NCBI GenBank assembly: GCA_000444245.1
Contig: ATSW01003616.1
Coordinates: forward strand, 1 to 27,326
DNA: 27,326 nucleotides
DNA from: Botryllus schlosseri
Taxonomy: Eukaryota; Chordata; Ascidiacea; Stolidobranchia; Styelidae
Reading direction: 5' to 3'
The notes under the pieces are model-generated. The model saw only the letters and a program-made list of their open reading frames with translations. It had not been told where the DNA came from and did no database searches. A program made the position numbers and the translations under genes. Every line of letters starts with the position of its first letter. The stretch's first letter is position 1. Shown piece by piece: positions 1 to 9,070 of the stretch.

Positions 1-69
1 CTAGCATTTTGCTCTAATGTAGTGAAATTACACAACTAGAATTATCTAGTTGTCCAAGTCTGGATGATA

Positions 70-564
70 CAGCGTTGTAACAAAGTCGCAAGTCAATCTC
101 ACTTTTACAGTTTTGACTCGAGTCAAGTCGAGTCATTTTCAATTCACCACCGAGTCAAGTCCGAGTCCAAGTCAGCGAGCAGAGGGTCGAGTTCGAGTCA
201 TGGTATTATGACTCGAGTCCGAGTCCAAGCCATTGTGTTGACTGCTCAGTTTCCAGTTAAGGTCTTGTTAAACCCACTTTTTATAACTCTGTTTGGTGAC
301 ATCGATTCGTTCGTATTTATATTATACTAATTTTCATCACTTTTAGCAGTTTCTGGTCGCAGTTTCGAGTGCCAGTACCAATAGACAAAATCCCAATAGT
401 GTGGTTACTTCCCTATTCTTGGAAATTGCAATGTAATGCCGGTCTTGGCTGTCTGAGTCATGTGCAATGACTCGAGTTCAAGTCGAGTCACTTCCGTATT
501 TTGAGAAAATGACTCGAGTCAAGTCCAGTCATCAGAAAATCGTGACTCGAGTCATTACAACCCT
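70..564. mobile_element. Non-autonomous hAT-like element, copy 1 (GACTCGAGTC-rich MITE)
   Basis: The left end reads CAGCGTTGTAAC and the right end reads ATTACAACCCT, which are inverted repeats of each other. The 8-bp sequence GGATGATA sits at 62-69 and again at 565-572, a perfect target-site duplication of the length hAT elements make. If the final G of CCCTG is assigned to the element, the duplication is 7 bp instead. The two ends are full of ACTCGAGTC and GAGTCAAGTC words, many of them part of the palindrome GACTCGAGTC; such subterminal repeats usually bind the transposase. The centre (about 230-430) is ordinary AT-rich sequence with no transposase. A second copy lies at 23579-24341 in the same orientation. 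The frame at 64-330 only reads through the repeat and is not a gene. Confidence 0.85.
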
Positions 565-572
565 GGATGATA

Positions 573-1329
573 GGCTCGAAGGTCATACTGTACCTTGCTG
601 TTAATTATATTATTTTGATAATGCTGTTGATTTATTCATTATTTGTTGTGACAAATCAATAGTGGAGTAATGTTAGTCTATCTAAAATTGAAATCTCATC
701 ATTTTAATTTTGTCATGCTGGTTTTGATAGTTAATAGAACTTCTCATAAAGTTTTGCCTTTATGGCATGGTTATGTGACTCTGTCCCTACTCTAGACGTT
801 AACTTAATATGAAAGTTATTCATTAAATAGTTGTTTTACCGAACCACATAAAAAGTAGCGGACTGTTAAAGAGATCAAATTCCTCGCAGTAACATTAAGC
901 GAATCTAAGTCTGTTTTAATTGTAATGATTTGAATCAAGTCTATTTTCTGAGTAACAAAATTATATACGCCTTCACGTCAAGAGTAATATTTAATCAACG
1001 AAAAATATAGTTTCAATAATATATTACCACCGTTGGAGCCTCAAAACCTGAGCTAGCCGTAGCTCAGCAGCGAACAACGTGTTGCCCAGGGCAACGACAT
1101 ATCTGTCAAGTAGTTATCGACCCTCACCATGGTCATAAAGTACAGCGAAATAGTCGTCGTCCATAAATACAAAATTATATCGAATGACTTATGTAATACG
1201 TAGCCGGGAACATTCACCTTGAGGCTTTTGAGTCATTGTTACTCTTATGACATCATCATATGTGTCACTCGAAACTTAATGCTTGAACCTGAATCGAATC
1301 ATCCTGATACTTGATTTTGCCAGGTCCTA
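573..1329. other. Intergenic stretch, nothing recognised
   Basis: AT-rich sequence with no frame of note. A small perfect hairpin, GAGCTA-gccg-TAGCTC, lies near 1051-1066. Words resembling AGCCTCAA near 1036 and, inverted, near 1220 are too short and diverged to call an element. Confidence 0.5.
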
Positions 1330-1740
1330 GTAATGATTCGAGAAAGCGCGCATCTAATCAAGTTTGTAAGCACAATATGGGTTCTATCATCACATTGAGT
1401 TGCTGTCATCGCGGCAATTAGTTGCTGATTATAATGGCTTTTTGGGCTGCATTGCTTCATTTTTCGAAAAACGTTTCCAAATTATTATTCCAGTTCACAG
1501 ACATACACACTCCGAAGACTATCGCGAAGATCGCTAGCGAATTGCAGTAAATCGCGGGAAGTAGGCTTAAGGAGCGTTGGGGCGCAAATGCAATATAATT
1601 CGGAGAAGGCATAATTGTTTGAAAGAGGGGATGATGTTTCTCAGCGCGAGCGTATCGAAATCTTACTGAAGCTGCGTTTTTTCCTTTCATGTCGCATCGC
1701 CTGTTTAGTACTGATTACTGATTAGTGATTGAAGAGTGAT
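1330..1740. repeat. Dispersed repeat family, copy A
   Basis: Shares ordered blocks with 18405-18900 (copy B) and 19815-20270 (copy C). The blocks are AGAAAGCGCGCATCTAATCA at 1341 (also 19823), CATCGCGGCAATT followed by GTTGCTGATTA near 1408 (also near 18480 and 19888), and GATGATGTTTCTCAGCGC near 1630 (also near 18768 and 20173). Order and spacing are kept, so this is one diverged interspersed repeat. No protein is visible. The short frame at 1457-1690 is not conserved. Copy A abuts the big palindrome, and blocks resembling copy B resume after it near 2390-2600, so the palindrome may be an insertion into this repeat or part of a longer member of the family. Confidence 0.6.
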
Positions 1741-2335
1741 ATACTATAGAAATTAAACATGGAACGGCAACGACCGATTTTGCAGCTTCGTTCCGCTTCG
1801 CCGAGGCTGGAGAGGAGCATTGTTTTTCGTAAGCGACTGTAGGATTTCTGGCAATTCAAAAGCTATCTTCCCGAGCGCTGAAATTACTGAATCTGGTCTT
1901 GATCGAAAGCTACTGTTGCACCGATTACGAAAATATAAATTAAAATATTGGTCGGGCACTGATCCACCTAGAATCCGTCCTCCAAGTCTGAAATATCCGC
2001 ATCGTTCAGAACAATCGGGTAACCGCAATACAATGGCCATAACAATGACCCGTTCGAACAATGCCGATATTTCAGACTTGGACGACGGATTCTAGGTGGA
2101 TCAGTCCCTGATCATTATTTTCATTTATATTTTCGGAATCGGTGCAACAGTAGCTTTCGATCAAGACCAGATTCAATAATTTCTGGGCTCGGAAAGATAG
2201 CTTTTGGATTGCCAGAAATCCCACAGTCGCTTACGCAAAACAATTCTCCACTCCAGCCTCGGCGAAGCGGAACGAAGCTGCAAAATCGGTCGCTGCCGTT
2301 CCATGTTTAATTTCTATAGATATACAATGCATCAC
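1738..2335. repeat. Large imperfect palindrome (foldback), arms of about 300 bp
   Basis: The left arm 1738-2036 and right arm 2037-2335 are reverse complements along nearly their whole length, by eye close to 90 percent identical with a few small indels. The axis falls in the perfect octamer ATGGCCAT at 2033-2040, so there is essentially no loop. Matching landmarks are GAAATTAAACATGGAACGGC (left) against GCCGTTCCATGTTTAATTTC (right), and CTAGAATCCGTC against GACGGATTCTAG. Frames at 1753-2061, 1820-2095 and 2204-2416 are by-products of the symmetry. A single diverged arm occurs at about 22988-23075. This could be a foldback transposon, a head-to-head duplication or a source of hairpin RNA. No target duplication was identified at the outer ends. 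Confidence 0.85.
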
Positions 2336-2389
2336 AATACATGTACTGTACAATTGTACACATGTAGTGCGTCGTTACTTTGCCGGTCT

Positions 2390-2690
2390 CAGCTCGCTAT
2401 TCGAAATAGATCGTGATTATTGAAACCGCACAATGTGGCAAGCAAGGTTGTGCTGATACATGTCCATTGTCCATATTGCACATGCCCTGTCCAATAGCTA
2501 AACGAAACTACGAGTATACCGTACACCCGCCAGGCCGCAATAATCTCAAGGCGCGGCATATCAAGATCGGGATAGCTAAGAAATTAATATCTTGTGAATT
2601 TTACTTGAGTCTCCATATAAATCTAAAAATGCAGGGGTGTCCAACCCGGGACTGCGACACGGGATAATTGGCGCAGTATTTTGAATTGAC
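2390..2690. repeat. Continuation of copy A-type repeat, with a possible hAT end
   Basis: Blocks such as GCAAGCAAGGTTGTGCTGATA, CATGCCCTG and CGCAATAATCTCAAGG loosely match 18915-18990 (TGCGGTAAGGTTGCGCTGATAA, CATGCCGCAA, CTGCAATAATTAC) in the same order. At 2632 the sequence CAGGGGTGTCCAACCCGGGA looks like the outer end of a hAT element, but no partner end or 8-bp duplication was found. The frame at 2413-2667 is probably chance. Confidence 0.4.
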
Positions 2691-3021
2691 ATGTCATCAT
2701 TTTAATATTATGAGCAAGTTTCATGCATTGCTGGACTTCTTCGTCTATTAGTTGATGTCCATATTATGTAACCTACTATATAGCAATAATTCTCAACATA
2801 GGTGTTTAGCCATGGGGCGATATGGACGCCATCGACTTTCCCAAATGTTTCGTAATTTAACATCAAGTAGAGTAGTTCTGAGAAGACGTATTTAACTTGA
2901 AGTTGTGCTTCGGGCTTCGCGCGATTTAGCGTCACTGGGTACCCCCACCCCGACATCCTGGCATTCCAGCGCCAGTGATTTCCTTGCCACTATACATAAA
3001 CTGTTTCAGCCAACATGCGAT

Positions 3022-3170
3022 TCAGCGGCGTGCACTTCCAGAAGCATCGACGGCCGTACGATGATCGAGACATGGCCCAAATCTTCTATATTTATATGTC
3101 CAGACGCCGAAATAACTGGCGCCGGATATAGTCCTGTCCATGCAATCAGAATCCCGCGGTGCAAATGCAA
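3022..3170 (-). CDS. Candidate last exon of the secreted-protein gene
   Basis: A pyrimidine-rich acceptor (ATTTCCTCTGTTAG) on the minus strand ends at 3171. Joining the phase-1 exon at 3526-3604 to it gives an Ile codon, then 48 residues and a stop, for a 75-residue preproprotein with a 355-bp intron. The tail starts AFAPRDSDC, carries an aromatic and basic centre (FGVWTYKYRRFGPC) and ends SARR. It has two cysteines 24 residues apart, which could form one disulfide. A rival acceptor after GCATGGACAG uses another frame (exon 3006-3133), starting LYPAPVISASG and ending AAESHVG, also phase-compatible but with a poorer pyrimidine tract. Only one can be right, and more distal exons are possible. 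An ATTAAA that could serve polyadenylation lies at 2701-2706 on the minus strand. Confidence 0.3.
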
Positions 3171-3525
3171 CTAACAGAGGAAATATTGCACCCCTTGAAG
3201 AAATTCGAACTGGGTTTCGCATACGTCTCACCGAAGGAGTTTTTCTTATCGTTTGCTCTAATACATGGGAGCTATTCCGATCCGACCGACAATCCTTATG
3301 GGAGGTCACGAAATACCAACATGTTGCAATAAAGAAATTAATAACAATGGACCCACCCGAAGCTAACCCACGATAAACTCCTGAACATTGTTGCCCGTGC
3401 GAAATAAATATCCCTCAAGATGTGGGCTACGTATATAATTACGTGTCTTGAAATTTTTAAGATTTTTGAAGAGTGAGGCCCGTTGCCCAAAAAGTAAGAT
3501 GCCCCTGGCTTACAGTGCTACTTAC

Positions 3526-3604
3526 TTTCAAGAGCGTCTTGTGCGTTGATCATCGGTGCCACGCTGATGAGGAGTACGCTTGCGAAGAAGATTAACAACT
3601 TCAT
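3526..3604 (-). CDS. First coding exon of a putative small secreted protein
   Basis: On the minus strand an ATG at 3604 opens a 26-codon exon beginning MKLLIFFASVLLIS and continuing to VAPMINA-QDALE. It has a basic residue after Met, a hydrophobic core and small residues before a likely cleavage after NA, so it is a textbook signal peptide. The exon ends at 3526, followed by GTAAGTAG, a near-perfect metazoan splice donor, giving a phase-1 intron. A TATA-like TCTATATAGA lies at 3652-3661, about 50 bp upstream of the ATG, which would leave a 5' UTR of roughly 20-25 nt. A signal-peptide exon ended by a phase-1 intron is a common layout for secreted peptides and extracellular proteins. The product cannot be named. 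A chance signal-like frame is possible, but promoter, signal peptide and donor agreeing makes a host gene the better reading. Confidence 0.55.
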
Positions 3605-3651
3605 GATACTGTCGTACGTTCGCCCTATTGGTCTGTATTAGATAATTGAGG

Positions 3652-3661
3652 TCTATATAGA
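3652..3661 (-). promoter_or_regulatory. TATA box candidate for the secreted-protein exon
   Basis: The minus strand reads TCTATATAGA about 50 bp before the ATG at 3604. Transcription starting 25-30 bp downstream would begin near 3627-3635. The setting in front of a signal-peptide exon is the main support, since AT-rich DNA yields such words by chance. Confidence 0.4.
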
Positions 3662-4427
3662 TATGACTGAAGTTTAAAGTATGCGAGCGATCAGCAATCA
3701 AAACTAACGTGCATACTAGCTGAAGTTCTGAATTCGGTTGCGGACAGGCGGATAGTCGGTCAGGCCAAGAGGGATTTTATATTTCAATTCTGCCGTAAAA
3801 GCCGCGACAATAAAAACAAACTGATACCTGAAATACCAAATATTCTAAGATAATCACAACAAGGGACGAGCCGACGAGACTAGTTGTTATGTGGTTGCCT
3901 GCTTTGTTCGGCGCAACCTTGAGAGCACTGTAGCCGACTTTTTGAAATCAGCATACCATGTACCTTTTTACAAATCGAACGGGCACTGCGGTCTAATTAT
4001 ATGGCATGGTCTCGAATTACAATTGAAGGTGTCACAGACATTTTTAGCAGCAGCCATTTTCCCTGGAAAGCCATTGTATCCGAACTGCAACTAAAATATT
4101 TTCACGAAAGGTACTGTTCCATTCTTCACTTCCAACCCGTTGCGAAATTCCTGGCACGAATTACCTGACTGTTGCACTTTATCGACGTGATCAAAGCAGA
4201 GAAGTAAATTTATAGTTATCATTGTCAGTCGATCACGAAATGATACGAACCACGGCAGTTTAGTTATGGCAAGTAGGTGTACGGTATTGGCTATCAACGG
4301 ACGACGTCCAGCCAGGCATATTTGTGTTTGAAGCTTGTTACCGGTACCAACCCTTTTCACTCGTCACTGTAACGCCGTCAGTTGAGCGCCAGTTTCGGTA
4401 TATGACATGTACGTACAATAGGGGTCT
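3662..4427. other. Intergenic stretch with unrecognised short frames
   Basis: Short frames at 3891-4094 (plus) and 4091-4360 (minus) show no motif, domain or splice context that I recognise. The part just upstream of the secreted-protein exon (3662-3880) is where further promoter elements would lie, but none can be named. Confidence 0.4.
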
Positions 4428-4692
4428 TCAAATATGACTTTTTCCTCAAATCGTACTGGCTACTTGATAAAATTGCTAGGTTACCTAATTTAAGCCTACA
4501 CACCAAATTTGGTTCAATTCCAACCAGTATAGCCGCATTGCTACAGGTGAAGAAAGTTTATATTTATTATATAAAATAAATAACAAAAAATTTGAAAAAT
4601 TTCTGTTCACCCTATGAAAGTGTTAGGTTGACTATAGAAATGATGTTCACCAAATTTGGTGCAATTACAACAAGTGGAAACGGAGTTATTGC
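4428..4692. repeat. Dispersed repeat with internal duplication, copy 1
   Basis: Two related units lie inside. One is CACCAAATTTGGTTCAATTC then CAACCAGTATAGCCGC near 4501-4535. The other is CACCAAATTTGGTGCAATTA then CAACAAGTGGAAACGGAGTT near 4648-4687, about 148 bp later. A second copy with the same two-unit plan is at 13255-13498. Each unit contains a short palindromic core (CAAATTTG). No terminal repeats or coding capacity were seen, so the class is unknown. Confidence 0.65.
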
Positions 4693-5784
4693 CGTCGCAA
4701 AAATTTGGATTTTAATAAAATAGTATTTACGGTGGGCACCACTATAATAAATAATTAACAGCTCGTAGCTTTAAGTGTACGGTACACGAAAATTGGTCAG
4801 TACTGTATGGGTGTGTCTCCACTAATCAATCTGACTTGGATGACTAGTTGAGTACATTGGATTGGAGTTTTAGCGACAACGATAGTGGGGTCTTGTTTGA
4901 TCACAATCTCTATGAATATATTTTGCGAATTCCGATATACATAGTTTTTGGTATAGATATATAATCCAACTAATTAGCCCACATAATTGTATGCACATTG
5001 CACATGTATGTAATGTTAGTATTCGGAAAGAATAAAAAGAAAACGGTTTTTTCATTGCTACTCGTTACTCGCACCCTTCTCCGGCTATCCTGGCCCAGGA
5101 TTCCTGGGGTATGTTCTACCTATAGTAACGCACGAACGCGGCTGGAACCAGCTATCGGAAGTTCGTTCATAAATGCCTATGATTTATGTAAATCTTCCAG
5201 CAAATGTCTATAGCTGCGGCTTTATGTATCTATTTAACAAACATTTCAGATTTCTTACTGTATAATCCTATATCTATCAAAAGATACTTTCACACCTGAA
5301 AATGCAAGTTACGGTGTTTTGGCAAGTACCAGCAGTCAGCACGCATAGTTTCATGCTGTACTAAATAACCGCTACAAACTATAGCGGCGTGAGAGATTGA
5401 AACGCCGTTAACAAATGATTCGCTTCAGCGCTGGGTGAAACGTTATCCCCCTATAAATCTCCATTGTTTATGTTGCCTTATCGAATCTCCGGGAGCTCGC
5501 TTACAGCAGGCTTACTTCTACCGCAACAAGGCGTTTAGATTGTGTTAGACTTCACCCTAACGGAACGGTTTCGCAAGAATTACCCTCGTATAACGTCTCA
5601 AGTCATGTAGTGAATATTTCGCCGCTGAAACGCCGATGGACTGTGCGTTTCGAGTACGACTGACGACTGAGGACCATATAGCATACCCGCTTGAGTCTTA
5701 TGACGTTCTATCTGCGCTAAGCCGTCAATCGACCTGCCTGGACACTGGACAGTAAAGCACGATCAAGCCGTGCTACAAGTAAGC
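4693..5784. other. Unannotated stretch, nothing recognised
   Basis: Frames at 4870-5055 (minus) and 4998-5213 (plus) overlap each other and match nothing known to me. The part 5380-5760 is more GC-rich and repeats the word GAAACGCCG (5399, 5628), but no protein, terminal repeat or duplication was found. It could be the diverged remains of an older insertion. Confidence 0.4.
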
Positions 5785-5930
5785 CTCGTTACATCGCCTA
5801 GGCCCGGGTGGGTGTCTGAAGTCTGATTTCAAAGGCTACTCCAAGTCGTTTCGTCGCCTTCCTATCTTTTTATTGCATCGCTGTCTTGTGGTGTTTAAAA
5901 TTGATGAAAATTCTTATTAAATTGAACCTA
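5785..5930 (+). mobile_element. 3' end of a CR1/L2-like LINE, 5'-truncated copy
   Basis: Matches the 3' untranslated region of the LINE at 20281-20841. Shared words include ACATCGCCTAGGCC at 5791, GGTGGGTGTCTGA at 5809, GTCGTTTCG near 5847, CTTCCTATC near 5859 and TGATGAAA-TTCT near 5903. Only the last ~145 bp is present, which fits abortive target-primed reverse transcription. The final bases (TTAAATTGAACC) resemble the AAACTTGAACTTG tail of the longer copy. No reading frame remains, and target duplications were not clear. Confidence 0.7.
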
Positions 5931-6805
5931 ACTGCAGTGAACAAGTCAGTTGAGAAAGATTTAGCCACCAACATATAGGCCCGCGACGAAATCAAAGCAA
6001 TAATATTTCAAATCACATTCCCAAGTGTTAAGTATAGGCCTATTTAGCAATCACGATCTAGTGATCCTCATTACATGCAAGCCGACTTAATTCAGCTGAT
6101 TACAGACCAATATAATGCGCTATTTGGTCGGCGTCGGATGTTTTTAGTCTTTGCGATGCCGTTTCCGTGCCGCGTAGCATCTGTAAATGACTCAATGCAA
6201 GAAAGATCATACGAAATGAAGATATTCAACGTTGTTAAAAAACATATATTGGGAATCACGTTGATATAGAAATAGAGTATGTATTTCAGTTTGTAAACAC
6301 CGTGACCACCTCATTACTTGCTCTCTTGCAATAAGTCTTCTTAGTCATTCACCTATCAATTATATGTTGTAAATCTATTGTTCTGCTTAGCTAGTACTGG
6401 ACTACTTGGACTCAAAATCCTTGACATAGAGCTGATGCAGTAGTCCCACCTTTCCATATACTCGTATAACGTCGACTGCACATCGTTTACCCAATATATA
6501 TTGTGCGTTCACTGGTTCATATGAAATCCTTTGGGCGTCACCCATATAAGTAACCGAAAGTGATGCACGAAGGAATTTGTTTCTGTGACCCATGCAGTCA
6601 CGAGGTGCGCAGTACAATGCACGTGTTTAGGGTCTCGTGATAAACCGTTCAAAATGGGGAGAAAACGCGTTTGAAAAGATGGTTGCGAAAATATAATATA
6701 TCGAAAACATAGCTCTTATATTAGGACTGTTTTTCAAAAAGGAACTATAGCATGTTTGGTGTCTCAGCAGAATGATTTCCATCACGTAATTAATAGGCAC
6801 TAGAA
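5931..6805. other. Intergenic stretch, nothing recognised
   Basis: Frames at 6075-6269 (plus), 6402-6617 (minus) and 6627-6818 (minus) show no recognisable motif or splice context. No repeat matched elsewhere in the window. Confidence 0.4.
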
Positions 6806-7240
6806 CAGGGGTCACCAACCTTTATGAAACCGAGAGCTACTTCCTGCGTATTGATGAATGCGAAGGGCTACCAGTTTGATACACGCATAAATGAATTGCC
6901 TGAAATAGTCAATTTGCTCAATACCTTTAACTAAATATGTTGATTTGTATTTTTGTAATAGTAATAAATATTTATTTTTGTGGAAACACTGATCATCTCA
7001 ATGATTTCTCACAATATATATATAGAAACAGATAAATGTAGGCTATTTTACTCTAAGTGAACAGTTTTCAAATTTAACATTTTCAAATTATCACATCTGA
7101 GACAGTCTTGTGAAATCGCAATATCCCACTTAACTAGCTAGTCAATAATATTTTTAAACAAATCATGAATTAATTTGCACCATGTTTGTACTCGTGTAGA
7201 ATACAAAAGTCAACCCCAAATCTTGAAAGATATCTTGTCA
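6806..7240. mobile_element. Left end of a hAT-like DNA transposon
   Basis: Starts CAGGGGTCACCAACC, a common hAT-type terminus, followed by GAAACCGAGAGCTACTTC, GCGAAGGGCTACCAGTTTG and later CTTAACTAGCTAGTCAATAA. From memory this wording is very like a hAT-type repeat of fish genomes, but I cannot check that here. No transposase is visible. The nearest candidate right end (8597, CCACCCCTG) gives flanks CACTAGAA and GACTAATC, which agree at only 4 of 8 bases, so they may be different elements. The body is assigned to about 7240 because the recognisable wording ends there. Confidence 0.6.
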
Positions 7241-8370
7241 CACGTAAAAGTGGACACTAAATGTGTTATGTGTCTCTTTGTCAGTTAGTGGTAATCCTGG
7301 CATTGCATAGGCCTAATGTCAATTATATTGTGTTCTATACTCTGGTGTGTAACTTGACCCTGCAAGTGAGTCTTGCATATGTACATCAGTGCGGGCTGAG
7401 CACAATAATTCGAGTACTCTAATCTGAATCGAGTATTAATTCTAACGATTCGAGTCCAGTAGCGAAAGGTGATTATTTCGGGTACTGACATTGTACGCTC
7501 CTTGCAACTAATATTGAGAAACATAGTTTTGTTACTGTTTTCGATCGCGGGTGGTATAAACCTCGATTGGTCATGTCGTAGCATACGACACCATGCAATA
7601 AGCTACTCAGAGCTATGTTATTGGAAATAACATATCTGTGCAGTATAGCGATCAACCCACTGCATCTGTGAGGCCCGTATATTTGTCCCGAGAAGAAGAA
7701 AACGTAATGGTAAAAAACAGTGCACTTCAACCTGGTACACTCTTTTAACATCTATACTCAAAACTCGTACACCCTTGACAAAGATTCCGTATAGTAAACC
7801 TAATTCGGAGTCGTTCAACCTTCAATTCACGGCCGTATTTCGATTACATATATAGCATAGAGCCGCATCTTAGCGAAAAGTCTTATTTGATCCATTTGGA
7901 CTACAAATACTCGTGTGAAATTGGCGACAGGGAACTTTACACGGCAGAGAGCCCTTGTGGTGTTCTGTGCCATCACTGACTTATTGAGATATAGCCTAAC
8001 TTGTGTATAATAGTTTTTGATTGCAGAAACAGCACATCCCAGCAAGCTTATACTATGTATGTACCAAGATCGCGAGTATAAATGTCAGGAGAAGTATTCA
8101 GGACTCGTTTATTTCAACCTCGTGAATGAATTTCGTCGATAAATAAGTAAATTCACATTTTGCTGTCAAATATGTATCCTTTCTCAGCCCACGTGATCAG
8201 ATTTCCGGCACAGCTGATGATGGTGGAATGTCATTGAAAATTTTGGGCAAAAAGTATTGATGATACACTTCCGTTTTTTATTAAATCTTTTGTTGCATGA
8301 TGTTATTTCTTGACCTCCCATCAGGATTGTCGGTACAGTCAAAATTTATTGGAATTGCCCAAACATACCA
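7241..8370. other. Unannotated stretch, possibly the interior of a hAT-like element
   Basis: If the ends at 6806 and 8597 belong together, this is element interior. Frames at 7285-8045, all minus strand and all short, show no transposase motif. Words such as ATTCGAGTA at 7409 and AATCGAGTATTAAT at 7428 recur inverted near 10178-10240, so a small shared repeat may be present. Confidence 0.35.
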
Positions 8371-8597
8371 GAAAAGCCTTCGTGGTAATTTTTATGGGGC
8401 GCATTATTTCCTCTGAGATTCGCATTTGCATGGTGGGTTCAGATCGCAAAAACACTATTGTATTAAAACGAAAAATTCTTCGTTAATTCAAATTTCTAAT
8501 TGACGGCCACTGTAATTTGATTATGTGTAGACGGCGGGCAGCATAATTATTGTTTTCGGCTGCATGTGGCCGTATGTCCGCAGATTGGCCACCCCTG
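8371..8597. mobile_element. Right end of a hAT-like DNA transposon
   Basis: Ends GATTGGCCACCCCTG, whose reverse complement CAGGGGTGGCCAATC is a typical hAT terminus. Upstream lies CTGCATGTGGCCG, the kind of GGCCG-rich subterminal sequence these elements carry. It may pair with the terminus at 6806 (CAGGGGTCACCAACC, 12 of 15 bases alike) or be a separate element. The left boundary is approximate. No coding capacity. Confidence 0.5.
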
Positions 8598-8631
8598 GAC
8601 TAATCGAAATAAAGATGAGCAAGGCTGCAAC

Positions 8632-8910
8632 CTGCAACGATGTGTGGCGAGATAGCGTATAGTGGTATAAACCACAGCTGTAACACCAATGGGTTGCGGG
8701 TTCTAGTCTGAGGTCGACTCCAGAATTCCTACCTACGTGTTGGAGGTTTATCTAGGCCCCTCCTCGCCATGTGATCCGTGTAAGCGGTGTCTTATACCGT
8801 GCTGCAAGTCGACAGATACGAATAAATATGAAGAATATCAGCCTGATGTAAATGACCATTATTGTAGTCGACAAACACCATGAATACCACAAACATACAA
8901 ACAAAAAAAC
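8632..8910 (+). mobile_element. tRNA-derived SINE, copy 1
   Basis: The body begins near TGGCGAGATAGCGTATAGTGG, which resembles an RNA polymerase III A box with a 2-base insertion. A B-box-like GGTTCTAGTCT follows near 8699. It ends in an A-rich tail (ACAAACAAAAAAAC). AAGGCTGCAAC occurs at 8621-8631 and again at 8911-8921, continuing as GAT on the right, and is the target duplication. The second copy at 25337-25585 (minus) aligns along the whole length, including the 3' part GACAAACACCATGAATACCACAAAC. SINEs of this type borrow a LINE's machinery. The 3' end does not obviously match either LINE seen here. Confidence 0.85.
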
Positions 8911-8930
8911 AAGGCTGCAACGATCTAACA

Positions 8931-9070
8931 CAGTGATTTTCAAATCGACCTCCGAGACTCGCTGGCTGCGCCTCTGCAATTATGCACGCAGCGCTATTTA
9001 TAAGCATCTCGCAAGAAGTACGAATTCAAAATGTACTGTGAAAGGAACCAATAAGAACCAATGAAAAGCA
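8931..9070. mobile_element. Possible hAT left end, orphan
   Basis: CAGTGATTTTCAAATCGACC followed by TCCGAGACTCGCTGGCTGCG has the layout of hAT ends of the CAGTGGTTCTCAAC type. No matching right end or target duplication was found nearby, and the extent is a guess. Confidence 0.35.

Noticed and set aside
1036-1230. Short element with AGCCTCAA inverted ends
   Set aside because: Only about 8-10 bases match without gaps and no duplication is seen.
1753-2416. Overlapping frames on both strands of 60-100 residues
   Set aside because: They lie in the arms of the palindrome, so each is a mirror of another. No conserved motif.
2905-3174. Plus-strand frame of 89 residues
   Set aside because: Antisense to the candidate second exon of the minus-strand gene. 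No signal or domain of its own.
6806-8597. One single 1.8-kb hAT element spanning both ends
   Set aside because: The flanking 8 bases agree at only 4 positions and the ends differ, so I list them as two separate ends.
8632-8720. Possible functional tRNA gene
   Set aside because: A and B box-like sequences are present but no cloverleaf stems form cleanly. The copy with a long 3' body and target duplication is a SINE.
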